Source of the DNA: Pseudoips prasinana
Lineage: Eukaryota; Arthropoda; Insecta; Lepidoptera; Nolidae
Direction: 5' to 3'
Assembly (NCBI GenBank): GCA_951640165.1
Contig: OX621251.1
Span: forward strand, 27,118,893 to 27,182,892
DNA length: 64,000 nucleotides
Shown here: positions 12,466-24,956 of the stretch, one piece after another
How the letters are laid out: every line of letters begins with the position of its first letter
How positions within the stretch are numbered: position 1 is the stretch's first letter
Made by a program: the position numbers and the translations under genes
The notes under the pieces: model-generated
Database searches by the model: none
What the model was told of the DNA's origin: nothing
What the model saw: the letters and a program-made list of their open reading frames with translations, nothing else

Positions 12466-12655
12466 ACGTGTGGCGCACCGGATAAGATAGTCGCCTCGTC
12501 TCTTCGTGCCGAGGGTTCGAGTCCCGCGCTGTACAACTATTTGTGTGATCCATAAATAGTTGTTCTGAGTCTGGATGTAATTTGTGTCCGTCTATTATAT
12601 GTTGGTAAATTACCCCGCGACAAAGGGATTAGATTCCCTAGTGCGGGCGTTATCT
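12466..12655 (+). mobile_element. tRNA-derived SINE, family C
   Basis: Head gtggcgcaccggataagata with B box gggttcgagtcc; tail 'gggattagattccctagtgc'. The short A-rich end contains aaagaaag repeats. Confidence 0.85.
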
Positions 12656-12747
12656 TTTAAAAAGAAAGAAAAAATAAAGAAAGAAACTATTTGTATGAGC
12701 CTAATTATTCTAGACTCATAAATAGTAATTTTGAGTCTAGATGTTAC

Positions 12748-12975
12748 TGTTGGCGTGGTTGGCAAATGCTTGCTTTTCACGCCGGAGGTCGTGGGTTCGA
12801 TTCCTATCCAGTACAGTGCATGAAAATGTATGTTTGTCCTGAGTCGGGGAGAAATTATCTATATAAGTAGGTATTTACAAAAAAAAAATAGAATATGTAG
12901 TCTATCAGTTATCTGGTTTCCATAGTACAAGCTCTGCTTAGTTTGGGATCAGATGGCCGTATGTAAATAATGACA
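12748..12975 (+). mobile_element. tRNA-derived SINE, family B
   Basis: Head ttggcgtggttggcaaatgc with B box gggttcgattcc, then 'ccatagtacaagctctgctt' near the 3' end. Lies 92 bp downstream of a family C copy in the same orientation. Confidence 0.85.
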
Positions 12976-13019
12976 AAAAATTACTTGCATGTTAAAAAAG
13001 AAGTACAGAGGAAGTCTTT

Positions 13020-13470
13020 TTTTTAGATTTTCTTTTATTAAGTCTCTGAAAGTGTGCCTGTAACCTTGTTTGACAAATTTTACGTCGTCGCATTGTTATT
13101 TTGGATCATCTCTATCTGAACCTCCTGACCTGAGCCTGACTTCCTTCCGGTCGTGTCGCTAGGCGTCCCATCGACATGAGAGTGATGGAATAGTAAGTGC
13201 CCCTGTGTTTGAGCACACACTTGTGCACTATAATATGTACTGCGCACTTGGCTAGTCTCCATTGAGACTGGCCACCGCCGTCGAAATTCGGCCTGGACGA
13301 CACACACAGACACGCATTGGCTTCCCGCGACCCTTGTAAGATTGACTTAATCATAAATAAAATAAATAAAAAAAGGTTTTTATTCACGTAGACTTTAAAA
13401 AAGCGCTTGTAAATAGTCAGAACATGTTTGTAGTAATATAGTTGTATACATTATTATTTCTAGTAACATG
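13020..13470 (-). repeat. SINE family D body plus LINE-tail fragment
   Basis: Bases 13090-13300 match the minus-strand body of the repeat at 38865-39060. Bases about 13360-13470 carry the reverse of the 'aagtctacgtgaataaaaac' tail also present at 30860-30915, 39945-40000 and 46690-46760. The overlapping minus frames are repeat-derived. Confidence 0.6.
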
Positions 13471-13509
13471 GATATTTTGGATTATAGTTTGTATTATAGT
13501 AATTTAAAT

Positions 13510-13537
13510 AATGTATCGTACACATTGTACGATACAT
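13510..13537. repeat. Short perfect palindrome
   Basis: The arms aatgtatcgtac and gtacgatacatt flank a 4-base loop, in AT-rich DNA beside a LINE-tail fragment. Confidence 0.7.
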
Positions 13538-13739
13538 TTATAAAATTTATTTTATTATAGCAATGATATAGCTAGCTCGTATCAAGTTATTGTCAAGTCA
13601 TAGTTCGGAGAAATACTTAATTTAGGATAACAATTAATTAAACAATAATTAAGGTTAATAATTTTGTCGAAATTTATAATTTGTTATTAATCAATATTTT
13701 ATTATTCAGATAATTTAAATTATCTCTCTAGATTATAGA

Positions 13740-13985
13740 TAACAAGCGGTGCCCCGCGGTGTCACCCGCTTTAAACTTAATAAATTATAGCTTGTGTGTT
13801 CTGCGGGTACTAGATATATTACTACAGAGTTTCATCAAAATTCATTCCGTGATTTTTGCTTGAAAGAGTAACAAGTACTCCAGAAATACATCCATACATC
13901 CATACTTACAAACTTTCGCCTTTATATTATTTGGAGTGAGTCGCTGCTACACACAGCTACTACTGCTTCGCACAGCGAGTTTAAA
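13740..13985 (+). repeat. Lep1-like fragment
   Basis: Opens with gcggtgccccgcggtgtcacccgc and includes 'aaattatagcttgtgtgttc' and 'cttacaaactttcgccttta', blocks shared with 44545-44700 and 47684-47862. Confidence 0.55.
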
Positions 13986-14153
13986 ATTTAAATCGGACTA
14001 CAAATGAAAGTCCGCCCGGATGTCCTCTTAACTATGACAAATCCGGGGAAACCCGGACGGATGGCAACCCTATATGAACTGAACATGGATTCTATACTTA
14101 TCTATCTTATTTTGTTTAAAATCAAACCATAAAATTTGGTCATCATCATTATC

Positions 14154-14325
14154 AACACTATCGCACTAGGGAATCTAATCCCTGTGTCGCGGGGTACTTT
14201 ACAAACATATAATAGACGGACACGAATTACATCCAGACTCAGAACAACTATTTATGGATGACACAAATAGTTGTTCGGCGCGGGACTCGAACCCTATCTT
14301 AGCCGCTGCGCCAAACATGCAGTTA
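14154..14325 (-). mobile_element. tRNA-derived SINE, family C (head damaged)
   Basis: The minus-strand tail and body match 12466-12655. A deletion removes part of the head around the B box. Confidence 0.75.
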
Positions 14326-14756
14326 AAGTCAGTTTACAAAGACATTTATGTCTTTTGTCTTATGTCCCGGGAAATCATTAGTTGGGAGAGCGGAGTTAGT
14401 ACGGCAGTTATCGAACCTTCCACTTAAAATAGTAAGCTAGTAAATACAATTTATACTAGGGCCGTTGACTTCATAATTCTACCACAGCGTATTTTGTATA
14501 TTGAATATGATTTTTTTCAATATTAAATATAATAAATAATATCTCTATCCAACATTTTATAAATTGTAATTTATTGTATTAATTGTGTGTATAGTGACAT
14601 TTTAAATTATACCTATTTAAGATTTTTTAGTTTTTAACATGTGGAACATCATGGGTTACATCAACATCTATTATCATGTACCATGTTTTATGAACAAAAT
14701 AAAATTATTCTATTCTATTGGAAGTACTTCTGTAATCAGTGTGACCTTAACGCTAA

Positions 14757-15115
14757 AAAAAAGCGGTCAAGTGCTAGTCGAACTTGCCCATGAAGGGTTC
14801 CGTAGCAGCAAGTAACATAATGTGTTTTTTTATCTGTCCTATCTATCCATAGATATGCCACGTGTATGGGTATGATGAAAAAAAATTGAACTTCCGTTCT
14901 AAGTATTGGGAACCCCCCAAAATTAATTGTTTTTTTTTCTACTTTTGTGTGATAATCTTGTCGCGGTTTACAGAATACATCTACTCACCAAGTTTCAACA
15001 GTATAAGTTCATATAGTTACGGAAAAATGTGGCTGTGACATACAGACGGACAGACAGACAGACATGACAAATCCATTTCCGTTTTTGCCATTTGGCTACG
15101 GAACCCTAAAACGCT
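14757..15115 (-). repeat. Dispersed repeat with 'gggttccgta' end
   Basis: Carries the ends gaagggttccgtagcag and tttggctacggaaccctaaa. Copies occur at 56228-56760 and 60690-61095. It may be a nonautonomous DNA transposon; the family is not named. Confidence 0.55.
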
Positions 15116-15399
15116 TTGCTCTACATCTGTTCAATTGAGTCTGTGGTGGCGCCACTTACTATCGGTTTACAATAAGCAAGTAGGTATGCAGCCTATGACG
15201 CCAACTTTCTCTTTCAGTTGGTTTGTAAACTTACTTCTGGGTTTTCGGCTTCCTCAAGATGAACTTGATGGATTATAACTTACCCTAACTGCACTTTTAC
15301 TTAAACTAATAATGCCCCTGATTACATGTTATACCAACAACCAAACAAACTAAATTTTATAGAATTAAAATTTTGTTTTTAAATATAACGCACGCATTA

Positions 15400-15575
15400 T
15401 AGATCTAATCCCTGTGTCGCGGGGTACTTTACAAACATGTAATAGACGGACACAAATTACATCCAGACTCAGAACAACTATTTATGGGTCACACAAATAG
15501 TTGTCCGGCGAGGGACTCGAACTAGCAACACGAAGCGGCGAGGCGACTGTCTTAGCCGCTGCGCCACACTTGAAG
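15400..15575 (-). mobile_element. tRNA-derived SINE, family C
   Basis: The minus-strand head (gcgcagcggctaagacagtc; B box-like tagttcgagtcc) and the tail match 12466-12655. Confidence 0.8.
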
Positions 15576-15599
15576 TCAAATAAATTCAGTACATGTTTG

Positions 15600-15775
15600 G
15601 TTTTTTTTTTTTTTTTTTTTTAACGGGACTAGTCCCTCCCTCTTACCCACCACTGCAACTCCTGTAAGCCAGGATCAACAGTGGCACACAATGAAATGAC
15701 ACTGAGCGGTGAGGCTCAGGCATGTCCCGGGGAATCGCTTTAACTGTCTTGGATCCCGCAACGAATACATGTTTG
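15600..15775 (-). repeat. Poly-T tract and dispersed repeat
   Basis: A run of about 20 T at 15601-15621 is followed by the reverse complement of the 10625-10830 repeat. This is consistent with a poly-A-tailed retroposed copy read on the minus strand. Confidence 0.6.
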
Positions 15776-15779
15776 GTTG

Positions 15780-17410
15780 TATTATTTTAGTATTGGCGCG
15801 AAATACTAAATCTAAATAAGCGATGTATTAGGATATGTTGAAATTGTTATTGTCACTTCTTCACCCAAGCCTAAGTCCTGATTAAATTTCTCCTAACCTG
15901 GACTATCCGAAATTTGGATCGAAGCTGATTTTAAGTCCGTAATAAATAAAAACATTTTCTAGGAAAGCAATCGTCCCGAAAAAATATTAGTTTTCACAGC
16001 AAGAATTGTCAGCTGCGGGCGGAAGCTAATGCTTAAAATGATAATTCAGACAGTGTTTGTCAACTCAACTACTGAGCCAATCTCATACAATTTTAATGGC
16101 GCTAGTGCCTATGTGTGAAGAGCGTAGTACCAGAATTATATTTTTCCTATATAAAAATAATATTATTTTTATCCCATATATTAGGATAAAAATAATACCG
16201 GAAAGTTTTGTCGGTACAATTACTTACGCAGCTGAAGCTGCTTGCGGAAGTTAGTAATTAAATGACTAAGAAATGGCGCGTAGCAGCCGGCTGGAAAATG
16301 GCGCGCTTCGAATTGCGTGATGCGCCATTTTAAATCTAGCCCAATGGAACAAATGTGATTGTATATGTATAAAACATGAATGATTTAGATATAACCCGGC
16401 ATTTTAATATGGGGTCATATCAAGCTACGTCCGTCCCATTTTCACCTTTCCAGGCCCCTCATAAATAAATATACTTACAATTCAAGAATCGATAAGTGAC
16501 AATCTCAAAAAACACGTCCGCCATTATTATGTAAGTAAATATTGGTCGCCATTCGCGTAGGTGAACTAGAAAAATATCGTTCATATTTAATTGAGTAAGT
16601 ACCAACATTATATGCGCAATTTTAAATGATCGATTGTATTGAGTTTGGCGCCTAAATTCCTTACAAAAACATGTCGACCGACCATGACTCTTATTATAAA
16701 AAACTCCGGAGACATTTGATTATTGAACTTGCTACTTTGATATATATCTATAACATTTAAAACTACGAATATAAATAAGCGTCATGTTTATAGATCAAGA
16801 TCGAATGGAATCGGCTAATGGGCATTAGCAGAGACAATTGTTGCAGGCGAAGCGTGCTATGGAAGATAACTACCTATTTCTATTAGCAGAACAGCGACGT
16901 GTTAGTCTCTCTCGCTCTCACTCTGCACTTGCACCTTGTCCATAACTGATGTTAAACGGGTTTTAGCCCCAATAGAAAGTCCAGTTATATTCATATTAAC
17001 TGTTTTAATAAAAATATTGGTGAAACTCTGCGGGAGCCAATATAATTGCAGTGATTCTCCGGGCTTGCATGAGCCTCCCTGTTCTGAGCATCTTCACCAT
17101 TTACCACGAAAGTTTCAATGTTGCGCAGGCTGGAACTAGTCCTATAAATTTGAAAGTAAATAGACGAGGAACTGTTCGCTTGTTTCTATGTATGTTTTCA
17201 GAGCAAGGGCTAGGGCAAATAATCTCATATAGGTATACCTACCATTTCCAATTCTGTGTAAAAAGCTTAATACGTAGTTTAATTATCAACGGGAATTGCT
17301 CGGGCAGATTTCAGCCTAGTATGCGCTGGTCAAATTACTGTCCCCTAAGTGCCCCTAACCGGGAATGCTGCGCTGCTGGATTTAAATTTAGCTATTCTTA
17401 GATCGAATAG
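15780..17410. other. Unassigned stretch
   Basis: Short frames (16057-16254, 16936-17401) show no recognisable domain. No splice-consistent exon chain was found. Confidence 0.4.
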
Positions 17411-17414
17411 AACT

Positions 17415-17585
17415 CATCATCATCATATCAGCCGTAAGACGTCCACTGCTGGACAAAGGCCTCCCCTAAAGATCTCCACAATTGCCGGTCTTTCGCTATT
17501 CGCATCCAGCAGTTTCCAGCGGCCGACACAAGATCATCGGTCCATCTTGTAGGAGGCCTGCCCACGCTGCGTCTTCCGGTTCATT
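17415..17585 (-). mobile_element. RTE-like LINE 3' end
   Basis: The minus strand matches the 3' end of the LINE at 41655-42113 (ccacaattgccggtctttcg, caagatcatcggtccatctt) and ends in a cat-repeat tail. Confidence 0.75.
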
Positions 17586-17589
17586 GTCG

Positions 17590-18375
17590 CTACACGAGAA
17601 ATAACGTAGGATATTTATAAAAAAATACGGATTAATATCAGAAATAATTGCCTTATTGTTATTTAATATTATAAATATATACCATTTAAAAAAAACAAAA
17701 ATATATTTTATTGGACTAGACTACTTCGAAAGCATCCATCATTGAATAAAATATCAAAATGTATATATTTTTGATAAAATATCAAAGTTTTAAGAATTGT
17801 ACTTAGTAGGTACTATGTAGAAATCACGAAATATGCATAAAAATGTAATAAAAAAAACAGCCGCATTGATCACAAAGGAATAAAGCGGCCAGCCAACTCA
17901 GGCAACAGTCGGAAATCTAGGTCCAAATGAATAAGAGAATTTCAATTTGCAGCCTACTTTAACGAATCACTTTGGAAACCGATTAAAGCGTTGACAATTG
18001 CCAAATTAGTTTTTTCAAGTTTTAAGTCATACTACCAGTATAAGAACCTAAGATTCAGCATGGAAGGTATTAATCAAATAGACGGCATACTAGCATATTT
18101 AATTAGTGCATGGGTAATGTCACGATCAAAAGCCTAATTCGGCCGTTCATTTCGTATATATGTCCGTGGCTATTAGACAGATTAATTGATCTCGGAGTCT
18201 TTCAAAGGTCGCGCAAACACAAAAAGGTCTTAGTGAAAAAAAAGAACTTTGCTTCAATGTTTTGTTCTTGTTTCGTAGTATCCAGGAATTAAATAGGACA
18301 CTACGGTCGAGAAGGTTATTTTTTCAATTGGAATTTTTGCATGCTTCTATTAAATGTTAAAGTGAGGTGCCAATG
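17590..18375. other. Unassigned AT-rich stretch
   Basis: No supported feature. Confidence 0.4.
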
Positions 18376-18377
18376 TC

Positions 18378-18480
18378 GTAGGAAAGTAAACCAGGCAGGT
18401 ATTCAAGCTCAAAGAGACGTAGGTATCAATAGTAACCTACAACTCTTTGAGCTTAAATACCTGCCCGGTTTTTTCTTACA
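18378..18480. repeat. Hairpin MITE (about 103 bp)
   Basis: Inverted repeat: caggcaggtattcaagctca near the left end and gagcttaaatacctgcccgg near the right end, around a central loop at about 18425-18435. Confidence 0.75.
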
Positions 18481-18667
18481 GATTACCTAGTATACTACGA
18501 GACTAGTGTACTTCGTAATTATACTCCAAATTGACTGTTTATTATTTTATCGCGGTTATACCTAATCTTTATTTTTGTGATTGTTTACCTAAAATAGATA
18601 TCAATAACTTAGATTAGATATCAATAAAAATAATATTATATTTTAAATTTAAAATACAGTCATTATT

Positions 18668-18930
18668 ATAATAATAATAATATCCTGGGACATTATTCAC
18701 ACACGGTCATCTGATCCCAAACCGAGCAGAGCTTGTAGTATGGAAACCTGATAACTGATATACTACTTTTCTTTTGTAACTTTATACTTATATAGATAAT
18801 TTTCACCCAGACTCAGGACAAACAGACATGTTCATGCACACAAATATTTGGCCCGGGTGGGAATCGAACCCACGACCTCCGGCGTGAAAGGCAGCGTATC
18901 TACCAACGTTAACAGGCCCGTCGCATCACA
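18668..18930 (-). mobile_element. tRNA-derived SINE, family B
   Basis: The minus-strand head (B box gggttcgattcc) and tail (ccatactacaagctctgct) match other family B copies. Confidence 0.8.
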
Positions 18931-19260
18931 GATACTAGAAAAATCGCATAGTTTAGAAATATATTATCAGAGAGGTAGGGCACAGCGTTCATTCGCTCGA
19001 AGAGCAGCCCGACTGGGGAAGTACCTCCACCTTACAGAAGACATTCCTTAATAATAACATTAATAATTTAATGTTGTGTTTCTGAGTGTGAGTAAGCTCA
19101 TCGGGGTGGGGGAAAGGGTCAGCAACACTTGTTCGCTGACTCTTAAAGGCTGAGAACGCACCCGCGACACCTCTGGTGTTGCGATTGTCCATGGGCAGCG
19201 GTGATCACTTACCATCAGGTGACCCGCCTGCTCGTTTGTCGACCTCTGACATAAAAAAAA
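18931..19260 (-). repeat. Dispersed repeat (pair with 34425-34700)
   Basis: Blocks agcagcccgactggggaagt and atcacttaccatcaggtgac are the reverse complements of those at 34660-34680 and 34455-34480. Confidence 0.65.
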
Positions 19261-20715
19261 AAATTATATATATACCAAAAAGCCGGCCAAGTGCGAGTCA
19301 GAAACAGTGGCAAAGGGTGTGTGCTCTTAGACAAAAAGAAATGTATCTTAAAAAGATACTTGGTTAATCATAAACCTTTAAAAACCAGAACCCATAATTT
19401 TATTATGTGCAGTATAAAGTTTTGATGTTAAATATTTCTTATATTTTAATAAATATTTAGTAGTTAGATACAACACAGTTGTGCAATGTTTTTTAATAAA
19501 AAAATCTTGACTTAACTAGTAACTACAAGTATGATAAAAACGATCGATGTTAACTGTTTGAACAGTTCCATCATTATCACAAAAAACTAAGTTAAAGGGT
19601 TTTATTGAAACCACGACTCTGTGTCCGAGCCCAGTAAGGGTGCTTTTCCATAAGAGATGTTCTATGCAGCTATGCTACGAGGATGTGAAAGCTAAACCTC
19701 GGAACTATGTGACCGTTTCTACTGATACTAAGTTATGGAGCAGGGCGAGTATACTGCGCTATGAAGATGCGCCGCCCCGAGGAATCTGTGCGAGGAATAG
19801 AAGTGAAAAGTACTTTTTATTTCTCATACACGGAAAGTACGGTTTATTTAATCCGAGTAGCGAATGGAACATGGTACCTACTTTCCAACTTTGGGCGGTA
19901 GACTCATAGTTATTGCTTCACTCATGGTGGGAATATATTTAAAAAATAGAACAAAATTTGGTTATCCAGTCGGCTGTAAAAAATCTGACTTAATTAAGAA
20001 AATAACGCACTACGCTGCTAAAGAAATTTTCACTTCAAAAATGCTACGGTCATGTGAGTAGGTATATAAACGGCCAATGTGAATTAAAAAAGACCCTCCG
20101 TCATACGATTATTCGATCAAGTCACATGTCGCGAGGCAGGCATCCCAAAAAAAGTTAAAGTTGAAGTTTTCACAAAAAAAAAACTAAGTATTAAATAGGT
20201 TACGTATTAAAGAATTCGTAACAGCATGTCTTTAGTCGAAAAAATCCCTGAGCCACGTCTTTACCATAAAGTTATACTAACTTTATGATTTTTACGCCTG
20301 GCCACCAAAGATATGTTTCGGGAGCTGGTTAATTGACGGAGTACTACTCTCCGTGCCTCGGGGAGTACCTAAGTTATGCCGTCAGCCTCAATTGTCTTGA
20401 AAATATCAATAAAAAAAATAATAAATTAAATAAATATCCGAGACATATCACACAGCGCCATCTAGCCTTAACTAAGCGAAGCAAACGAATAGAAACACTT
20501 TTTATATTTTGTACTTAAATTTGACATACACACAATACTCAGAAACCATCCAGACCACGACAAATAGACCTGTTCATGATACAAAAATGTGTCTTGTGCG
20601 AAGATCGCAACAGCAACCTTTAGATCATAAGGCAGATTCATTGCCAACAAATACGCGGCGGTAGCCAAATCGTCGTATCTATGACACTTATTACACGTAA
20701 TCAGAAACCAAATAG
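19261..20715. other. Unassigned stretch
   Basis: A block at 19630-19910 contains gtgcttttccataagagatg, which I recall as repeat-like, but no second copy was found here. The frames 19640-19909 and 19864-20061 show no known domain. Confidence 0.35.
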
Positions 20716-20719
20716 AATC

Positions 20720-21070
20720 AAAATCAAAATCATCATCATAAAATCAATTGCGTACTTGTTCCCTATGCGTTCGAGGTGATCGCATGGTGATGATCAGATG
20801 TTGATTGCCTGAATAATTCTGGTGGCTAGGCACAGCAGGTACCTTATTCGCGTTCCCGGGGCTCCTGCCAACAGCCGCAAGAAGAAGTCCACGGTAGGTT
20901 AGGTTTAGTCAGTGCGAGTCCGACTTACCCACCCATAGACACTATGCGAGTGGTATGCGCACCCCCCTGACATAAGTTGGACGCTTAGGCATTCCCCTGG
21001 CCTTATAAAAAAGTCACAACAGGTATCTAAGTCCACGAACCGACCCTAATGGATACAGGAAAAAGGTAAA
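20720..21070. repeat. Probable degenerate retroelement fragment
   Basis: GC-richer than its surroundings, with phrases such as 'cgcgttcccggggctcctgc' that echo the GC-rich blocks at 1-30 and 25280-25460. No frame is intact. Confidence 0.35.
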
Positions 21071-21104
21071 GAAGAAAAAAAGGAGAAATTATATCAGGTA
21101 AACA

Positions 21105-21240
21105 TTCGCCTGGCCTCTTGGTCTAGTGGTTAATGACCCTGACTGCATAGGTCGTGGGTCCGATCCCCACCCAGAACAAATCTGTGTGTGATAAGCACGA
21201 TTATTTGTTACGTATCTGGGTTATTAATTACTAACGACCA
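21105..21240 (+). mobile_element. tRNA-derived SINE (another head type)
   Basis: The head has tggtctagtggttaatgacc, followed by a B-box-like gggtccgatcc, then the shared 'tgtgataagcacgattattt' body. It does not continue as a clean family A or B copy. Confidence 0.65.
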
Positions 21241-21536
21241 CTGCTGGACATAGGTCGCCACAAAAGTTTGCCGTAGTCACCGCGCTTGACAAGCGGATGG
21301 TGACCGCAGTTAGGTGGTGGCCAGTACACAGGTGCCGCTGCTTGCTTTAAAAAAGCGCTTGTAAGCGCTTGTAGTAATATAGTTGTATACATTATTATTT
21401 CTAGTAACATAGATATTTAGGTACACATTGTATGAAAACCTGCTGTATCCCTTAGTCGCCTTTTGCGACACCCATGGAATGGCATGAGGTAGCCCCTTTT
21501 ATTATTTCTGGGTTGGAAACCACTGAGCCAATAATA

Positions 21537-21978
21537 CAGAGTGGCCGAGGAGTTGACGTGCAGACGCAAATTTTAGATACTTTATGATGAGGAGTATCCG
21601 TAACACCCCATGTACGTTCCCCATTTTAATTTTATTTTTATACTTTGAAAATTTATGAGTACTGAGCTCAAACTCTAATATTGAACTTTCGAATAAATTC
21701 TAAGTAGTTCTGCAATGATTAGATAAACCATACTTTTTAAGGTGTTAGGTTAAACTATGCTTGTTAGTTATCATAAAAAAACCGAACCAGAAATTTTCAA
21801 AAGAACGAGGATAAAATCGAACACTGATGTTATGTGAAATTTATGAAAAAAATCATTAAAAAATGCTATCTCGAAAACTACGCAAAATCGTAGAAAATAC
21901 ATGGTGTTGATTCGGATACTCCTCATCATAAAGTATCAAAATTGTTTGTTTGAACGTCAACTGCTCGGCCAGCCTGTA
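21537..21978. mobile_element. MITE with about 65-bp terminal inverted repeats
   Basis: The ends tggccgaggagttgacgtgc and ttgaacgtcaactgctcggc are inverted. The arms continue through the 'atactttatgatgaggagta' block. The related, longer copy is at 45027-45699. Confidence 0.8.
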
Positions 21979-22154
21979 CCTTTAGCGAATAAAGATCAAT
22001 TAAGTTATCTCTAGATACGTGGAATTGGCCAAACAGTTTTTGTATACAAATTTTTGTTTGCTATAATTCCGTGAAAACATGACGATACTTGAACTTCGTT
22101 GAAGTTGCAACAAACATGCATATTTCTCGCAATAGGCATGTTGTAATCTAATTA

Positions 22155-22325
22155 ATCATGCTTCGAACGGAACGTTAAGCTGTCGGTCGCGATGGTAGTA
22201 ATGAGACATCAATCATTAAGCCATGTCCATTTCCGTATATAAAATGTACTCTATGGCCATGTCAGAGCCCTACTTGAAGAAATCTGTCACTAGAGTAACC
22301 ACTGCCTACCGGAAAAAGAAGAATC
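22155..22325 (-). repeat. 5S-like SINE, distal fragment
   Basis: Shares aacgttaagctgtcg and 'agtaaccactgcctacc' with the distal part of the element at 544-735. The 5S-like head is absent. Confidence 0.5.
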
Positions 22326-22619
22326 GTATTAATTTCATTATAAAGAAAATTACGAAAAACCAAACATAGTTTAGTGATTAAGACCTCATCCTCGCACCCG
22401 AATTGAAAAATTCTTGCTATTAAAATTATATACAGTTAAGTTCTTTTTGAGGTAAATTTTTTTTTGAATAAAAAAAAATATGGTGCGGATTGAATTTAGG
22501 GATACACAAAATAGATTTCGACTGATTTCGACCTATTCTCAGACTCAGCAAATATACACAATTAAAAAAATTCTGTCAAGCCGTTTTGGAGGAGTTTGGT
22601 TACAAACACTGAAACTATA

Positions 22620-22860
22620 TAGAATTTTGTATTTTATTATATAGATACTTATATGTATATGGGACTATGTCGACATTTTCTACTCATATTATTATTGCAA
22701 AAGTATGTGAGTATGGATGTATGTTACACTTTCACGTAAAAACTACCGAAAGGATTTACATAACTTTGTAGTAATATTGCTTATATATATATATATATAA
22801 TCATATAACACATAGGCTATAAGTTTAACACGGGTAAAACCGCGGGGCCGAGCTAGTATG
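22620..22860 (-). repeat. Lep1-like element, reverse orientation
   Basis: The minus strand starts actagctcggccccgcggtt and continues with family blocks. A (ta)n run lies at about 22783-22798. Confidence 0.6.
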
Positions 22861-23782
22861 TCATATTGATGTTCTATACGTAATTCAGTACCACAGGATA
22901 ATTAAGTTCCTTCAGTTTTGTTAGCTATTAATTTTTCTGAGAAATATAATGATAAAGATTATAAGTAACAAATTCTGAGAATGTCTGTGAGGAAAATAGT
23001 CTGTTTTGCATATCAAGCTGTCATTGCCATTATTTATATATAAAAATTAATTAGGTTGATATTATTGGGTGTAAAGGATACAAACCTATATGTGGATGTC
23101 AATTTTAATTAATGAGTAAATATAGGGTTCCGTATCAAAATGGATAAACAATTAGAAAACACAACATTTTTTTATTTGCATTAGTTTTCTTTCTTTTTGT
23201 TAATTTACGGAATATGTTGTGGGTTAATTAGATATATGTTTAGTATCTAGAATAAGATTTGTTTATATTATTTTTTTTACTAATTAATAAAACGTAGATA
23301 TAACGTCCATCAAAAGTGTCCAGCGAACAAGTTCCTTTTTTAAATATAAAAAAACAAAATTTTGATTTACCAAATCTACCTATTGTTCCAAGCTGGCTCC
23401 TCACTGTAATTCCTTTAAGTTAACATCTAATGACTAAATTTTTAAAAAAATTTAGAAAACTTTTTTTTTTGTAATATTAACCCATGACTAACAAAAAATC
23501 ACAATGATTAGTGCTTCATCATTAGGCTTACCATACACTAAGGCTGTTAACGCAACTGCCGTGTCAGCTGGCTATATCTCAAAACCGTTGAAGGTAGACA
23601 GTTAAAATTTTCACAGAGTATGCATTTCTTTTAATGCACATTCTTACTTACAGATAGTGTAATTATTTAGGAAAAGACATCTAAGTATAGACAAACGATT
23701 ATAATTAGTAAATATAGCAATGTGTGAAACATTTTCCCAACAATGGGACAGCGTAGGCTAAGCAAAAAATATATTTAGATAT
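22861..23782. other. Unassigned stretch downstream of the first NDUFS5 copy
   Basis: AT-rich 3' flank. A short 'gggttccgta' relic lies near 23125. No gene seen. Confidence 0.4.
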
Positions 23783-24956
23783 TTAATAGCTATCAATCAC
23801 TGGAGTGACGTACATAGCATCACCCGTCAGCTTGCCGCTAGCAATCTGCCGTTCACGCTCCTTACGGATGGCCTGAAAAGATACCATACAGTTTAATGGA
23901 AACCATAAACTTACAGCAGCAACCTTTTTGACCTGTGCCTCTAGCACGAGTTCCTGCAGTTTACTTACTCGATCACACGTACAGTTTCGTCCCATACATT
24001 GAACACCAGAGTTTTAGTTCTTAATAGTTTCCGCTAGAGGCACTGGTGCTCAAAGTATGGGAGGAAACTGTACGTGTGATCGAGTAATTAAACTGCAGGA
24101 ATTCGTGCTAGAGGCACTGAACTTTTTGAACGAGTCGAGGACATTGGTCAAACAAACTAGCAGGGTTCGTTGTTTTACTATGGAATCCTAAAATGCCAAC
24201 AAGTAAGTAATTATAGAACTGACGCCTCGCCACTTCATGTCCCGGATTCGATTCCCGCGCAGGGCTAACATTTGTGTGTGTGACCCATAAATAGTCGTCC
24301 GGAGTCTGGATGTACTTTGTGACCGTCAATTATATGTTTTAATGTACCTACCCCGCGAGACAGGGATTGATTTACCAAGTGCGGGCGTTCATAAAAAAAA
24401 TACAATCTGCTTATTGCCAGAAATAGATCAATAGAACTATTGAGAAAATAGTTGCATGTTACAGTTGCATGTATTGAATTTATTCAAGCACTTCACTTAT
24501 CAAGCCTTTCCGCAACGGTGATCACTCTGCTAATACATATTTTAAGACAATAAAAGTTTTAGCAGGCGCTTTGTTCGTAATGAACTATTTCCTATGAACA
24601 TTTAATATAATTGCTTGCTACATTGCTTTTTTTATATAACTAAGCAGCATACGTACGGATCACTAGATCGACAAAACGGGAAAGTATCTATCGAGGTAAA
24701 TGTTACTTTATTACGGTTTGAAAACGAAAAAGTCACCTACCATGAATCTTTTAAATTGCTTGATCCGCGTATGGCATTCGCTATAGTCGTCCAAAAGATG
24801 GCGGCACATTTTGAGACCCCGGCCCAAGCCGTAGGCTTCCAGGCAGTCCATCATCGCCATCTCTTGCTTTGCACAGTGGCCGAGGAGCTGATAGTCGGTG
24901 ATACCTCCTGTGACATCGGTAAGCGGCGAACGGAAGAATGGAGATATATTGTGCAT
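23783..24956 (-). CDS. NDUFS5: NADH dehydrogenase iron-sulfur protein 5, copy 1
   Basis: An accessory subunit of mitochondrial respiratory complex I, located on the intermembrane-space side; despite its name it binds no cluster. There are two coding exons: 24741-24956 and 23783-23872, joined in phase 0 over an 868-bp intron with GT donor and CAG acceptor, giving 101 residues. The family's usual length is about 100-106. The twin CX9C pattern is complete: C-AKQEMAMMD-C, then C-RHLLDDYSE-C, the disulfide-linked helical hairpin of this family. The C-terminus is rich in RKERERQ and ends VTPVIDSY. I chose the ATG at 24956 because it aligns with copy 2; an in-frame ATG six codons upstream is possible. 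No cleavable presequence is seen, as expected for import through Mia40. A second copy (27383-31652) on the same strand is about 65% identical by hand alignment. Confidence 0.88.
23935..24117. mobile_element. Palindromic MITE inside the NDUFS5 copy 1 intron
   Basis: Inverted arms: gtgcctctagcacgagttcc at the left and gaattcgtgctagaggcac at the right, with ctgtacgtgtgatcgagtaa and its complement inside. It starts about 60 bp from the exon 2 acceptor and fuses with exon 2 into a misleading open frame. Confidence 0.8.
24210..24390 (+). mobile_element. tRNA-derived SINE, family C
   Basis: Degenerate head (B-box-like cgattcgattcc) and body with 'gtgacccataaatagtcgtc' and 'gggattgatttaccaagtgc'. 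Lies in the NDUFS5 copy 1 intron. Confidence 0.75.

Noticed and set aside
16936..17552. Three overlapping plus-strand frames that might form a gene
   Set aside because: No shared domain, no splice-consistent joining, and the last one runs into a reversed LINE 3' end.
23783..23995. 70-codon single-exon frame starting MGRNCTCDRV
   Set aside because: Only its last 29 codons are NDUFS5 exon 2. The upstream part is intron and palindromic MITE.
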